A stretch of DNA of 64,000 bases, from assembly GCA_023313575.1 (NCBI GenBank), contig JAJTTP010000017.1:620001-684000 (forward strand), in the 5' to 3' direction. Below the pieces are notes generated by a model. That model was given only the letters and a program-made list of their open reading frames with translations, had not been told where the DNA came from and searched no databases. This document shows positions 11,941 to 25,276 of this stretch, piece after piece. The position numbers and the translations under genes are program-made. Every line of letters begins with the position of its first letter. Positions within the stretch are counted from its first letter, which is position 1. The stretch is from Eutypella sp. D-1 (taxonomy: Eukaryota > Ascomycota > Sordariomycetes > Xylariales > Diatrypaceae).

Positions 11941-14900
11941 CGTAGTTGGCAAATCAACTAAGACCATAAGTTCGTGAACACCAAGATGAACATGAATCAA
12001 TGTGCTGGTTCTATTAATATCAGCTCTGTTCAAGATAGTACTTGCATACGGCAGGAAGGCCAAGGGTATTGTTGTTTTACTAGAAAATGAAAACTCTTAC
12101 TTAATAGGAGAACGTGTACTGTGCAAATTGTTGAATACAGAGGTAAGTGCGTTCTGTATGGGCTGAATAGCGTATTCTGGTGTATTAAACGGGCCAGCGG
12201 ACTGGTTGAAGATGTATTATCAAGAGCTGTGGGTTTTGTGCTTTGCACCTGGAAGGGACAAGCCTCAAAGTGTTTGATATGCTCAAAACAAGTGTCCAGA
12301 ACCAAGATTGTGCTGTGAGGAATAAATGTGAAAGAGTAGAGCGGCGACATTGTCATTATATAATGATGAAATTTACTTTTACTTCCTAGCCCTTACCTTG
12401 GGGATCATACATACTCAGGCCAAACTCGACCAACCGGGCGATTCCCCAACCTTCACGAATCTATCAGGGACCAACAGGTCCTGACACGAGAAACAACCAG
12501 TTGATTTGGGAAATTCTAGAATATGAATGATATGAATACCAAGGTCTCAGATAATAGATCAAGGTGGCAGTTAGAAACAGCGATGAACAACCAGTATCAT
12601 CTGTCCTATCAAAGAACCAACGGTGATGTTTTGCAAGAAGTTCATTATACTACCATAAAGCTATGTCTCTGGCAATTCAATACGAAACCCGAGATATCTT
12701 TATGCCATAGGAGGTAGATTTACCAAAAATAACACAGTATTACAATCGTATCCGAGTCAAGCCATTTGATGAGACATGACTCTTTTTTTCTATAACATGA
12801 ACACCCAATCTACAAGCCCTACACAATGGCACATTTCAATATACATAGCAATACATGTAATAGGTTGACAATATGTGTACATAAGCTTGGATTAGTCGTT
12901 CGATGCAAACTTAGAAACCACAGCATCAGTCATTGGGCCCGTAAGCTTTGGATTCTCCTGACTTCACGAAAGCAGCTGTATTGGAGTGACTCTATATGTG
13001 AAACTAATGTTCTGCATCTCTAGTTACATAAAAGACAAAATATAGATAGGCGGAATATGTTAAGGACCGCATCTCTCTCGATACCTTTATTCTCAAGACG
13101 AATCCATAACCTCTGGTACCGTTTGGACAAAGACCCAACTCTCTTGTGGTCATTGCATCCCACCATAGACCACGCACTCATTGGCATTTGCGACATGGTA
13201 TGATACAGACAATGTCGCTGATAATGGAGATCTACTTCCTATCTACGGTATAGAAAAAGCTGAGTTCCTAGATGAAGGGACTTTTCAGCGCCTAGTTTGG
13301 GAAATGATAAAGAATTCAAGACGTGCCCAGCTTCTACTCCGTTGCCCGTAACTACCTCCTGGTGACTACCCAATATCTGTGTATTACTCTGGTCGTTATC
13401 CTCAGCAGTATCTCGTTATTGTGACGATGACTATTAGCAATACTTAAAGGCTTACTAGTCTTCTTTACGTGACTTATGGTCACATAGTATACGCGAGAAC
13501 AATAATTGGAGACTGCATAAGGAGTACTGATGAGGATGCTATATAGTCTCATCGCCAAATCTACACGAGGCGTTAAAATACGAATAAGGCGCCGGGGAAA
13601 CGGCACGAAGCAGATATATTGATCACGCAAGTACCGGCATAGTGGTAGCGGATATTGCATATGTATTTAATCAATACACTTTGGTGTCGCTAGTAGGGGA
13701 AGCCAAGTTTATTGGATGCCTTGGTCTGTAACACAATTGTGATACGAGAAGGCTCTACTGCATTAGGTAGGCTTTCTCCCGCTTTCACTATACATAACTT
13801 TCGGGCCTGAGGGAGTCTGTCCGGGGTAGCACCTGGGCTCTTCGGGACGACATGCTCGTTTCAAGCCACTTGGCTGACCATGCGAGGCAATACCGGCCTA
13901 TCGTCCAAGAGAGGGCGACGGCGACTAAGTCATAAAGATGGGCCGCCGAGCCTTGAGTTCCGATAGGGGCGCTTCTATTTGCGTATGGGAGAAGAGGTAC
14001 TGGAGTGGCGAATCGGAGCTATCGTGGTGCTGGCATTGTCGCTAGTGGTGGTAATGGAAGGCGCGCCCATTTACGGTGGTGTTTGACGCACTACAACCCG
14101 GCCGGTGTAGGAAGGGAAGAGGGGTGGTATAACACAAACGTCGCACGACATCTCCGCCACTGGCGGGTAGGCCAAGTAATTCGGTCGGTATAAGTGATGA
14201 CCAGACCTTTAGGAGGTGTGCGTGCGTATGCCGGAAAGACAGCGACAAGCAAATAGCGAGTTCTAGGTGGTAGAACAAGGTCATTGTCGCCCCTTCACCT
14301 AACCTCCCAGATCTTGAGCCTGCATTGTCTTGAAGTACTCCTTGAATGCAGTGGTGTCGTGCCTGTGTACGTGACGAGGTGAGACTGTAGCATGCCCTGC
14401 ATTCTAGACCTACCGAGCACCCCTTTTTGAGTTCGGTGCATATGCGGGTTGCGCCATGGCCAGGTTCGCCCCGAGGCGCAAGGGGACCAGAGGGGCAATT
14501 CAAAGCCTTGAAGAAAACAGCAGTAGAATCGAGACGTCTAGAAAGGGCGGGAGGCATTAGCGAGGATATGTAGTTTCTTCTCTTCTTGTTGCCAGCCCAT
14601 CTAGACCAAGAGGGTGCGAGTGCAGAAACGGTAAAAAGAGGCTAGAAAAGTGTGCATCCAGCCATCTGCCCGACGATGCACAGACGACTGTCAGAATTTG
14701 ACCGAACCAGACAGAGAGAATGTTTGGGTACCGAATCTCGGAATTTAATTTAATAAGAGAACAGAATCCCACGGCATCTACGTATGAATGTGACAAATCT
14801 TTCTATGTCGTGGTTCTCGCCCCCTACACAACTAAACCGAATTGAACGAGCAATGCAGAGGGCGTGTCGCATTACAGTCGCAGAAGCTGTACTTCACTGT

Positions 14901-16630
14901 CGTGATACCGTCACTTTGGATAGGATAGGACAGGAACAGAAAGGACACGACAGGGCGCCCCCTCCCTGTCCCGTCCCTCTCCCATTCGCTGAAGCTTTAT
15001 CCAGGTGAGGTCATAACGAGGCCAAGCTGGAGATGGCATAGCTCGGCAAGAGGCAGTTAGGCAGAACGACAAACGTGCCCACCATTGCCCCCGGAAAAAG
15101 CAATTCGATGGTGCTTACTACTACTACCTTATTCCCTCGCCCTCCTATCCAGTCTCTACGACGTCCCCAAGGTGAAGTTTCACAACGAACAGCCCTCATA
15201 TGCAGCCGTATGCTCGCTAGCTCAACTAACAAGCCGGGGGTCCAATCATGAGCGAGCCTGGCTTTGTGCCTAAATGGATAACCCCCCATCTTCGGAGTAA
15301 AACACCACATACATGTCAATATACTGGCGAAGGCAGGCTTTGCGAGGACTAGAGGAGCTACCCAGAGGCAGCGCATGCACCCTGGTTAGCCCGCCTACCT
15401 ATCTATCGCTATCTCGGCGACGCATTGCTGACCGGGGGAGTGGGAGTAGGAGTGGGCCGAGTGGGTACGGCCTACGGATCCAGCCGCGAAGGCTCCAGGC
15501 GTGTTATAGTCTGTCCGGTGTCGGCTGGGTATCCTGATAACGTCCAAATGGTAGGGTTGCTCAGTTGAGTGCCCAGTATGCAGTCGTACTCAGCTACCCG
15601 GAACATGTTGATACCAGGCTTTCCTAACGAAGGAAATCTAAGTACCTAAGTAAGGTGTTGGCATCCAACGACCACACCAGACCATCTTCGTAGAGTATCA
15701 GACTGTCCAGCAAATAGTCGACTGTGCCTGTCGTATAATGCAGAGTACATAGATATCCATTTTCTTGGGTCAATAGAGGCCCATCTCTTCTTTTTCGCAA
15801 TACCACAATGTCCTTGTCCCAACCGGGTCCTTGTCACTAAGAAGGTCCAGCAGCGAGATAACAACGTCTCCATATATGCACAAGCTATGCTATGTAGTTA
15901 CGCCCGCAAGATAACGTGCTTAGCTGCACAGAGACTGCGAGCAAGCTCGACCTGCGTCGATCCTGCTGATGAGCTAGAGATCTTGTTAACTTCGGTAGGG
16001 TACCTGCAGATGGAATAGCCCCTGCAACTACAATGCAGGCGAGGATGTGGGAAGGGGATGGGGCAAAAGAAAGCCCAAGATATACCTGGGATGATCTACG
16101 GATCTACATTGTCAGGAAAGGCCAGGCCCACACTGTTAGGTCCCACTGTTGCAGTGGTTGTCCCACTTTTATCGCCCTATAGCTATATTTTCAGCACCGG
16201 GCGCTTTGTATTTAGCTTCTTCCCTTATCATCATCTTGCTTCATATCACTGACCTACTGGCTTGCGGACGGTTGCTCCCACATAGGCATCGCGACGTCAG
16301 TTGAGTGATCGTAGCTAGAATAAAAGTCATTGTTTTCTTCTCCTACGTCTTTCTCTCACGATTTCGTAGTCCGCGTACCTATTATACACACCCCCAGACA
16401 TACGATGCGGCACGTATGCGGCTTCTTATCTCTCTTGCCTCTCAGGGTGGATCTCATGTGGGATTTGACTTTCAGGGTCCTTCCCTTACAGGTTTTGCGC
16501 TGCAAGATCCACAGCTGGGGGTGAAATTAAGGAAGATCTCGGGAAGTTAGGCATATCTATCTTTCGACTCACCTAGTTCTTATAGTGGCCTACCCCAGGC
16601 GCCAGGAGGCATTTGTACCATAGTAACAAG
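11941..16630. other. Gene-poor region
   Basis: About 4.7 kb. The part at 12350-13700 is AT-rich with dense stops. The part at 13800-16550 is GC-richer with short chance open frames (for example 14042-14557 minus, Cys- and Leu-rich without domain). No transposon ends, tRNA or long coding region was recognised. Confidence 0.5.
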
Positions 16631-16865
16631 TTAAACGGCATCGGAATACCCACTAAGGTGCCGTTTTCGCGGGGCAAGTGGCACACAGTCGCGGCCGAGA
16701 TCGATCATTTTAACGAGAACTGGCAGCAAAAGAGCCTCAACTTCTACGTCGACCGGTAACAAACCTGAAGTGTCGGTCCATTAAGCTTCACTAATAGTAA
16801 ACAGGACTGCTAACGGCATTAATAGCGGCGAGCCGATCCCCAACGAAAACATCCTAAACTGTAAG
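16631..16865 (+). pseudogene. Relic resembling a GH16-type glucanase fragment
   Basis: A coding-like stretch at 16631-16755 reads LNGIGIPTKVPFSRGK then WHTVAAEIDHFNENWQQ, then a LNFYVDR-like strand. The order W-H-T-V, E-I-D and a FY-V-D strand matches the central part of family 16 laminarinase-like hydrolases, where the equivalent ends in a YLDG turn. A donor GTAACA at 16756 and an acceptor AAACAG ending at 16804 keep the frame into 16805-16862, where GTAAGC again looks like a donor. No start, signal peptide, catalytic E-x-D-x-x-E segment or 3' part was found on either side within 1 kb, so I read this as a gene remnant. The family call rests on a short match. Confidence 0.45.
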
Positions 16866-16869
16866 CAAG

Positions 16870-18096
16870 TCGGCAAAAAAATAAGTACGGGGCTGCCTAA
16901 ACCACTTCAACTCGCTCCTAACTCCTGACCTGCTAAAGCCCTTCACAATTTATTTTTTATTTTTATTTTTCTTTGATTGGTGATGCATTGTTGCATTGCC
17001 CCTATAAGGCGAGGTATATATGGCTACTCTGGCTATGTTTAGTTAGTGATTCCTTCACTATGCATAGTTTACCTACTTGTTAGGGATTATCCGCGGTTTC
17101 GGGCTCTGAAAGAGACATCTGTAGTTGGCTGACTCCTGTTGACTTATAGCAGCCTATGTAGTATTTCAAACTTGGTGGGTGGCTGACTTCTATCAACATA
17201 TGGAAGTTTGCAGCATTAGAAAACTTCGTAACCTAGGTAGCTAACTTCTCATGGTTTATAGCAAGCTACTCAGTATGCAGAATATGAAGACTTAGAGTAG
17301 GGGATGGCTCCTCGCCCTGGCATATGTTGTTCAGCCCTTAGATAGGCATGTCTAGGATGAAATAGGCGTGTCGACGAGGTTATATAAAGCTAGATGCTTC
17401 CATCTTGTCTGAAAGAATTAAAAGCAGCTTATCGGACCGGCTTGCTTATCACATTACCATGCAGACCGGCCTACCTAACGATTGCCCAACTAGAAACTAA
17501 CCGCAGATAGTAGGTATCTGGTAGGTCGTTGCTGGAATCCCAATTCGGGCAACACGAGAAAACTGTCACTACCTCGGTTTGTAAGAGCGCGCTCAAGTAC
17601 GCCCTTATCAAACCCCCCTTGCATGTTGTGTGACCTGGGCGGACCGCGGCCGATCTGATAAGCGACGTAGGAATTCCACCGAGATGGCGAGCTGCGCAGG
17701 AGGATACTTGTGCTCAGTCGCACTTTTTGTACATGCTCGTGATATATACACACGGAAGAGTTAACTGGCCGTGTGGTGGCCAGCCAGGTCTAGCCAACCA
17801 GTCTCACCGGTCGCAGTAGTAATAGGAGCATATTCCCCCCCCCCCCATCTTCCCCTTTTCTTAGTAGGATGGATGCAACGTGATTCACGAAAAGAGTATG
17901 CCGGCCGCATGCCCAGTATGCACCATCTCAGTTCATGCATAAACGCCAATGAAGAAGGGTGGGTGTGGGGACGCTTCCATGATAATGAGGGCAGGGGAAA
18001 GATGGGACGAGATAGGGCTCTGAACATTCGAGAAAGTGTGACTATTATATGCAGCTCGGGAAAGACGTATATTTATAAATTACTGGGTAAGGGTGG
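16870..18096. other. Gene-poor region
   Basis: AT-rich with dense stops to about 17450, including a T-rich tract near 16950-16975, and then a C run at 17837-17846. No gene recognised. The right end is 3' flank of the minus-strand secreted protein gene. Confidence 0.5.
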
Positions 18097-18948
18097 CTAG
18101 AGCTGGATGGCGTGGACGAGGCCAAGCAGGGCAGCGGCCGCCATCAGCCACCCCTCACCTACCGCCCCGGCCACCAGGGACCGTGTAGCCACGCTTTCCG
18201 GTAGCGGACACCCCTCAGTCTTCACGGGATGCAATCCCCCGCAAGCCGAGGCGGTGATCTCTGCCGAGAGGCTTGAGGCCCGCGCCTCGTCTACCTTGAG
18301 CGCGCAAGGGTTCGGGGCCGGCGTCGACTTTGCCAGGATCGCGCACGTGTCGCGCATCGGCGTGAAGGGCGTCGCGCCTGTCACGTTGATAGCCTGCCCC
18401 CACATGGTGTCGCAGGTGTCGGGGCCCGCGGCAGCCACGAAGTCGGGCTGCGCTGCACCCTTCTTGACGGTGAACGTGACGTTGGTACTGGCGTAGAAGC
18501 CAAAGTTGTCTGTGACGAGAGGGTCTGCTGAGCAGTTCTTGGTGGTGATGCTCCACGTGACCGCGAAAAGGCCCTCGGTGTCGTTAAGCTTGTTCGTGTA
18601 GTCGACAACAAAGTGTGCCTCGGTCTCGGTGTAGTTGATCCACTTCACGTTCCTAAAGCCGTAATCCGTGAGGCCGTCAGAGTCGCCGACCTTGGCTAGA
18701 GACCACTTAACATCGAGGCCTAGGTATTCCTGGACGCCTTGGTAATCCGCGGGGACAGGATGCTGCACTGCGAAAACGATGGGCATTAAGTCCACCGGCG
18801 CGTATGTGTTGTTACGCGGGAAGACGAGGTTAATCTCGGTAATTACCGGAAAAGCGAGTTTTGTCGCTGCTACTGAATGTAACCACCACCCGGACAGGGC
18901 AAGATATTGTAAAGAGAGCGTCATGGACTGGAGAGCCTGTGTTATCAT
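18097..18948 (-). CDS. Secreted, probably GPI-anchored fungal protein (DUF7136-like)
   Basis: A single exon of 283 residues on the minus strand; ATG at 18948-18946, stop at 18099-18097. The N-terminal hydrophobic stretch up to about residue 29 is a signal peptide. It is followed by a segment with PVITEINLVFPRNNTYAP and LMPIVFAVQHP, which I recognise as the start of a fungal extracellular domain listed as DUF7136; the accession is from memory. Six Cys lie in the second half (CSADP, CDTMW, CAILA, CALKV, CGGLH, CPLPE), suggesting disulfides. Several N-x-S/T sequons are present. The C terminus ends in a short hydrophobic tail after a small-residue patch (AGAVGEG), as in GPI-anchored cell-wall proteins. 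The function of the family is not known to me. Confidence 0.82.
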   Translation of the reverse strand: MITQALQSMTLSLQYLALSGWWLHSVAATKLAFPVITEINLVFPRNNTYAPVDLMPIVFAVQHPVPADYQGVQEYLGLDVKWSLAKVGDSDGLTDYGFRNVKWINYTETEAHFVVDYTNKLNDTEGLFAVTWSITTKNCSADPLVTDNFGFYASTNVTFTVKKGAAQPDFVAAAGPDTCDTMWGQAINVTGATPFTPMRDTCAILAKSTPAPNPCALKVDEARASSLSAEITASACGGLHPVKTEGCPLPESVATRSLVAGAVGEGWLMAAAALLGLVHAIQL

Positions 18949-20113
18949 CGTGATGGGCTCGAAGTTTGCTTATGTAGGTGTGGAAGGTTGCGCGACAGAA
19001 TCGTCTTGGTGGTGGAACTTGACGAGTCGCGAGATACTGAGACAACCCATGCTCGTTACTTTCCTCGTCGCCCGTTCCATTTTGTTGTTGTGGCAAATAG
19101 AATGCTTGTCTGAAATGGGCAGAGGAGCCAAGGATTTCATCGTGCACCTGTTCCTCCGGCTCCTCGTTTCCTCCTCGAGTCGAAGGATCACCTTATTGCG
19201 GTTACTTTTTATTAAGGCGTACTTTGTCTAGCTTCATACTCTTCTATGGCGTATTGTCGCGCAACAGGGTAATAGCTTACCGGACTGGGCCTTCTGTTAA
19301 TCAACCTGCTTCAAGCCGGATTCGAAGCCATCTCTATCTCGTCTTTTCCCGTTACTGTATAAGTCAAGCATTGATTATATAGCCTTGCTATACTATACCT
19401 AGGACTTGCTTTGCTACTCCCTGCACTAAAACGCTTTCGTCCCATCATGGCGTGGGACCCCACAAGAAACGTGGCCATGATCATGTTTGAATATATGTGT
19501 ACACCCCTGGATCAGATTGAGCCGAGATCGATGACTTTATAACTGAACGGTTGAAAATCGGAGTTTGGATGTTAAAGCTTTCGCATTGGTTGAAGGTTGA
19601 CATCTTCAGGCTAGACTTTGATGATTGGCTGGTTGCCGATTCGTTGGTATCCAAACCAAACCTACTATGCAGTACGCGATGCACTTGCATACAAACGCGA
19701 GTGAGGTTTAACTACTTGCTCGTTTTCTCTTGCCTGCCTACCGGCGGCGTTTACTATAGAGGTCCTCATCCTATCGGGTCAGGATGGCGGGGCTCGACAA
19801 CTCATGCCACCCCGAACCCTTGCGTCTTAGTCACGTACACAAACCGGACATCGATCCCAAAATTGAAACCCGTTGTTCCACGGCCAGGTTCCCGGACAAC
19901 GTTGTTTTGGGAGGAGGCGGGGTCGAAGGGGGAGGGGGGGAGGTTGTTCTGTGAAACTCCAATGTTGCGAGGATGTGGTAACCAAGTATATGCGATCAGA
20001 GGATCAAATGGGAAGGCCCCGACAGGCACTTGCCGGTGATGACCTGAGCTAGATTTCGGAAAATTTGAAAACGAAAACTGCAGTCTGCACTGAGGCCAAT
20101 TTCTAGCATATGT

Positions 20114-20162
20114 GGCAGGCAAGCGGGCAGGCAGGCAGGCGGGCAGGCAAGCAAGCAGGCAG
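20114..20162. repeat. GGCA tetranucleotide microsatellite
   Basis: An imperfect run of GGCA/GGCG/AGCA units over about 49 bp. It produces a spurious Leu-Pro-Ala-Cys repeat in the minus-strand reading. Confidence 0.85.
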
Positions 20163-23100
20163 ACGTTGGGCACACATCGCTTCGGATGCCAAGCCAACAA
20201 GAAAATTTCTCAGCTTGCGTAAGGCTGGCGTTTCGGGTCCATATGAAAGGACTGTTTGTTGTTGTGTGTTAAATGCGTCGGCCTGTTACGTCGATAAGCC
20301 ACCATCGCTCACATTTGATCCCGGAGCCCCGTCATAGCTGCGTCTAGGCGACCTGTGAGAATGAATCGCTAAACAAAAGTGGCGGTAAATATCTGACCGA
20401 TACCTGTCCCCTCACTTGAGGAGGGGTACGGGGTACACTCCAGGGTCTTCATTCCTACCAAGAGGCCCCGTTGAGACGACAATATAAAGTTCAAGAGCGA
20501 CTGCCTTCAGCGGCATACAGCATCCGGAGCGCCATATAATAGAGACCGACTGATGGGCTAGGCAACTATCTAGAGTCGGCTACAGCATCGGCTAATCCCA
20601 CATCTGTACTGTATGACTCCTCGAAGCCATCGGCCAAACTTGGTAATCGTGAGTACTGTGCGACTGTCCATGACGCCTACAATAAAGGATAGATCAATTG
20701 ATTCACGGCGGGACCTCGGAGAGGGCTTGTTAGAGTTTCATAGAATTTTCGCCTCGAATGAAAGGCTGCGCCGTTGCGTGCCTCCTCGACTGCGGGCTAA
20801 TGACAGTCGCGAGGGCCATCACGATGGGTTCATTACTGGTTAGGCAGGGCAGGCGGCAGGCACTAAGTAGGGACGAAAAAACCTTCGATATTGGTTCAGG
20901 GCAAAGTTTTTCCATGGGAAAGTTTGAGTCCGAATTCAGGTTCAAGGTCCTTTCGTCTTAGCCCGAACATACATAGTTGCATAGGGATGCGTTAGTCTTA
21001 GTCTACCCGACGTCCGATGCCCCGATGCCCGAGGCCCTGGCAACGGAGGCTCTTAAACATGTATGTACCTAAGTAGAGGCAGTTGTGTGGTGGTATAAAT
21101 GGGTCTGAACCGTGATGCTTGATCGTGGCCCATGATTGGACAACGTGCTCGAGATGGTGGATGAGGTGACAACTTGGAAGTAGGAAAACTTTTTTCAGCC
21201 CCTTTCTTTAGCCCCCTATTTCTCTCCCGATGTACTTAACTTGACTATAAGGTAACTACTTGACATATGAGACTAGTAGATCGTACTATGCCCTCAAAAT
21301 ATGGAGCTTTTTGGCGTCGTAAACTTGACATACGTACACGCGTTCCATGCAATGATTCATAAAACAAACTCTGAATCAATAACTGCAGCAGATGCTGCTT
21401 GATCTTGATCAGGATCACGTAGAATCGTACAATACCCGGCTGGTGGTTCTCGCAGATACAGGTTACATGTACGTAAGGCTACCCTAGAGTAGCGAAGAAC
21501 GGGCGACCAATCTCAATCTCGGATCCGGAAGCAGACAGGCAACCTTTGTGGAAACATCGAAGGCTAGAACGTGGGCTTAACAAGCAATGTATTTGGATGA
21601 TTCGTCAGGAAGTACCAGCAAGGTTGAAAGAGGGGCAGCAGAAAGTCTTTCTGTCGCCCAAAGGGTACCGTGCAAGTGCTAATCGTGGTGAATTCCTAGG
21701 GGATGGGCTGTCTGTTAATAGGTGCTTGAATTCGGCTATTTGGGTAGGGGGGTAGCAGTCAAGAAGTAAACTTGCGGGTAGTCTAGGCCTAAGGAAGTTG
21801 TTACAAGGTGATAGGTAACCTTGCACAGAGATCAATCAGATATGTTGGTACTGAAAGACCCCACTATGGTAACAGGTAGGAAGCAAGCGCTAACGACCGG
21901 GACCCTGGAACACAAGAGACTCACGCTTAACTATAGATGTATAAGTTGTAGGAGCGACCTTGAGGACGGGCTAATGGCGGTGTCGGGTTACTTCAGAGAC
22001 TCGACCTGCTTGGTATGGAGGAATACATATAGAGGAAAATTCTGTCCAACAGGGTAACTGTCGGCAACACAGCAACCACCAACAATCGCCTCTGGATACA
22101 CTGGTTAACCGAGGACTAATTGGCTAGGCCAGCTTCTGTATGTAAGGCTGAGAGGTGTTATGTTATATTGATAGATGCACACAACGCCCTTGGATAAAAT
22201 GTAACTACCTACTTAGATAGGTAGTGAGTGATACAATATAAATAGAGTGTGCCATCTACTACAAGCACCAAGCCTGCTGCCGTCCCTGATAGGCCAAATA
22301 CCGCTAGTCAACTACCGGTCCAGACCTTGTTGGCATCCATGGATGTCTTCCGAGTCTTGAGGGTTACACGTAAACTAGCCCTACTAAATTACGTACGATA
22401 GTTGAGTTTACGTCTCCTGAGCGACACCAGAAGGGATGGCAATTGGAGGCCGCACGCATGCCCACCTACATAAGTGTGTATGCAATGTATAGTGTCCGAA
22501 CTGCCGCCGGGCCGCTTATACGTTTAAATAGACTTCTCGAGTCAGCAATCAGTGTGCAGCAGGTTGTATAGCTGTATTTGAATCTTTGGAAGGGCAACTT
22601 GAGCAATTGTTTCCTATCACAGACTTATAGTAAAGATAAGGTAGCTGGTAGCCGTCGGGTTTATCTTATCATTGGCTCGATCGACTATACTAACTATAAA
22701 TAAACTAGCTTCATTCCTAACTTACCCTATCCGTCGAAGTAGTTCTGTATCATTTGTGAGAGTATCAAAGAGGTTTGGCAACCTTGGCTGCTTGGAAAAT
22801 TGCCCCTCCATGGTGTAACCGTACTACCTACCTAAAGTAGTTGAATTCTTTATACCTTAAGTACGTACGATATATGTCCAAGATAGGATTCTGGGTTTAA
22901 GTACTTAGGTAATAGAAAGCACTTGTGCCTGTCTTCTGAAACCCTTACCTAATCCTAAATATTACGTTTGCTGGAGATGCCCACGATTTGTTTAGGTCAG
23001 CAAATGAGAAGTTGGAAAGGGAAATCAGAGGGGGAAAAAAATTCTCTCAATAATTCTCATCCCTTGTTCAAGCTACTACCTTACCCTGTCCCGGGCGTCC

Positions 23101-24484
23101 CAGAGTTGGAGGCTTCCACTTCTATAAGTACAGGGGCGAGGCGCTACCAAGTATTACATGTATCTGCTTAGTATGTCAGTACAAATCTAAGTACCTTGTA
23201 GGCAAGGTAGGCAGGCATGTACAGTGTGTGGTAGTTGAGACGTAGTCTGCGTGACCCTCTCATTGGCCCAAACATCCGTTGTACGTGCCAAACTCCGCTT
23301 TCGGGTCTTGTTTTAAGCAGTGGGCACCTGCGGTAGAGTCCACGCACACCACCCGTGGACAGCATGCGCACAACTGCGGCCGAGACTGGCTGACTGTTCT
23401 AGCTGTTTAACTTAGAAGTGTTACTAAGTACCTAGGGGGTTTAGTTGGAATTATGGAAGAGTCACCCGCTGGACTTGCCCAGTTCCCCGGCTCCACAGAG
23501 TGGATCTGATCTCTTCATGCATTTTTTCTTTTCACTACTTAGGTATGGGTAAGTTTAGTGGTACTATCTATGGGTAAAAAGTATCTGTAGTCCCGATTTT
23601 CCCCAAAACACCAACTAGAAATCAGAAGAACTTCGGCCAAGAAGAGAGCGATAGGTACCTGCCAGTCTAACCACTAACCACCTACTTAGAGGTACCCAAG
23701 TACTTAGTGAGTTATACTGTCTACCTAGATACATACTGGCATACTGTATCGCACATACGAGCAACATTCTCACGCTCATATAAATCCATACATATCGTAG
23801 TACACTGTAACCCCCCTACGTATAGATGTACATGATGACATGTACTTATTGTAGTTACATACGCCTGGTCGTGTAGCTGTCCAGGTTGCCGTCCAGGTTT
23901 ACAAGTATCGAGAGGCTTTGTACAAGATGGATATCATGGATGGAATATATGACCGGATGTCCAGCACCACTTGTTTCTTTCAACGTTGTCTCGTACTTTT
24001 TTCTCTTCGAAACTGCTAACTTTTCTCTCTTTAACTTGATGAAACAATCAAACTTGTCAAAAATATAATAATTAACTAAAGACCCTAACTACTTATACTA
24101 GTATTGTGTGTTTCCAGCAGCGTCAACTCTAAACATCAATTGTGTCATCCAAGCTATTATCTTCGACATTAGATCTTGTCTCTCACTTTCTTTAACCACA
24201 ACAACTTCTGATCCCCGGACCGGCCGAAATATAAAGACTCCGGATTGGCGAAGAGTCATAAACAAAGACTTTTTCGGGCTTTCTAAGCATCCTCATAATT
24301 ACCTACCTACAAGTTTACATGGTGCACGATCCACGTAATAAATAAAGTTCTACCGCGATCGCTTTGCCAACAATACCCTGCGTTTCGAGACGTCAGATTG
24401 CGTCAACTTGGCGAAATATATCGAGACGGGTATTCATAAGTGGCTTTTTGGGGGCGGCTCTTCATTACCTAAGGAACCAAAGAA

Positions 24485-24511
24485 ATTCAGCCATTCAGCC
24501 ATTCAGCCATT
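24485..24511. repeat. ATTCAGCC tandem repeat
   Basis: Three consecutive perfect ATTCAGCC units followed by a partial one, in the leader region of the Ecl1-type gene. Confidence 0.8.
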
Positions 24512-24827
24512 CCTGCGAGCGCATTGCCAGTCAGCCAGTCATCCAGTGTGCAGTGCGTCTGGGCTTCAGGGCTTATTCCTCTGGGGCAGTAAAACAGCAA
24601 AGTACATACATATATCGTCATATCACGGCATCTGGCATTTCAAAGCCTTGCGCATCTAGGCAATCAAGCACGCCATTGACCCTTGAAAGAGAGGCCATTT
24701 CTTTCTATCTTGCACCAACACCCTTCAACAAACCGTTTCAGGGCGCCAACCTAGGATTCTCTGGGACCTGAGACCCTGCAGGTTATTTATTGGTTAGCGA
24801 CACAGGCACACCCTACTACTTTACCTT

Positions 24828-24853
24828 ACAAGCCTACAAGCCTACAAGCCTAC
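24828..24853. repeat. ACAAGCCT tandem repeat
   Basis: Three consecutive ACAAGCCT units and a partial fourth, in the pyrimidine-rich leader upstream of the Ecl1-type gene. Confidence 0.8.
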
Positions 24854-25276
24854 CACCATCCCACTTCGCGCAGAGTCGCAGCAGCAACACCTTTGCATAT
24901 CACCTCGGATTACCACTTTGAACAAACATAGCAGATCTTTCCAAATTCGAAAACAAAACCCAAAGATCTCCGTCCATTCCCTGCGAAACTCTACCGTAGT
25001 CTACATATACTCACTCTCATCCCCGTCGTTTTGCCCTCGTTCCAACAGTCTTTTAAGTCAAATCGTCAACCTTATCGGCGTCTCTTACTAGGTCTTGTCA
25101 AATTTTGTCCAAGCCCGCTCATCACACCACGTACCTAAGCAGTCCACTTGGGTACGCGAGAACTACTGTCACCCATTTGGAGTTGACTAATACCGGACAA
25201 ACCCGCCTCACTGGCCAACCAATAATTACACACTTAACCGGCCCCTGATAAACAGATCAGCGGCATCAATTACACA

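Larger units (their letters stand above)
18949..25276. other. Long gene-poor region
   Basis: About 6.3 kb without a recognisable gene. It is AT-rich between 21000 and 24300 and contains many copies of CTACCTACCTAAGTAGG-like words and their reverse complement, for example 22204-22225, 22822-22840 and 23680-23705. The final 900 bp (24360-25276) is C- and T-rich, resembles a promoter and 5' leader, and holds two short tandem repeats. Confidence 0.5.

Noticed and set aside
14042..14557. Minus-strand frame of 171 codons
   Set aside because: Irregular codon use, Cys/Leu-rich chance-like composition, no recognisable motif or splice context.
24364..24771. Plus-strand frame of 135 codons
   Set aside because: Contains the ATTCAGCC repeat, has no domain, and fits better as leader or promoter of the Ecl1-type gene.
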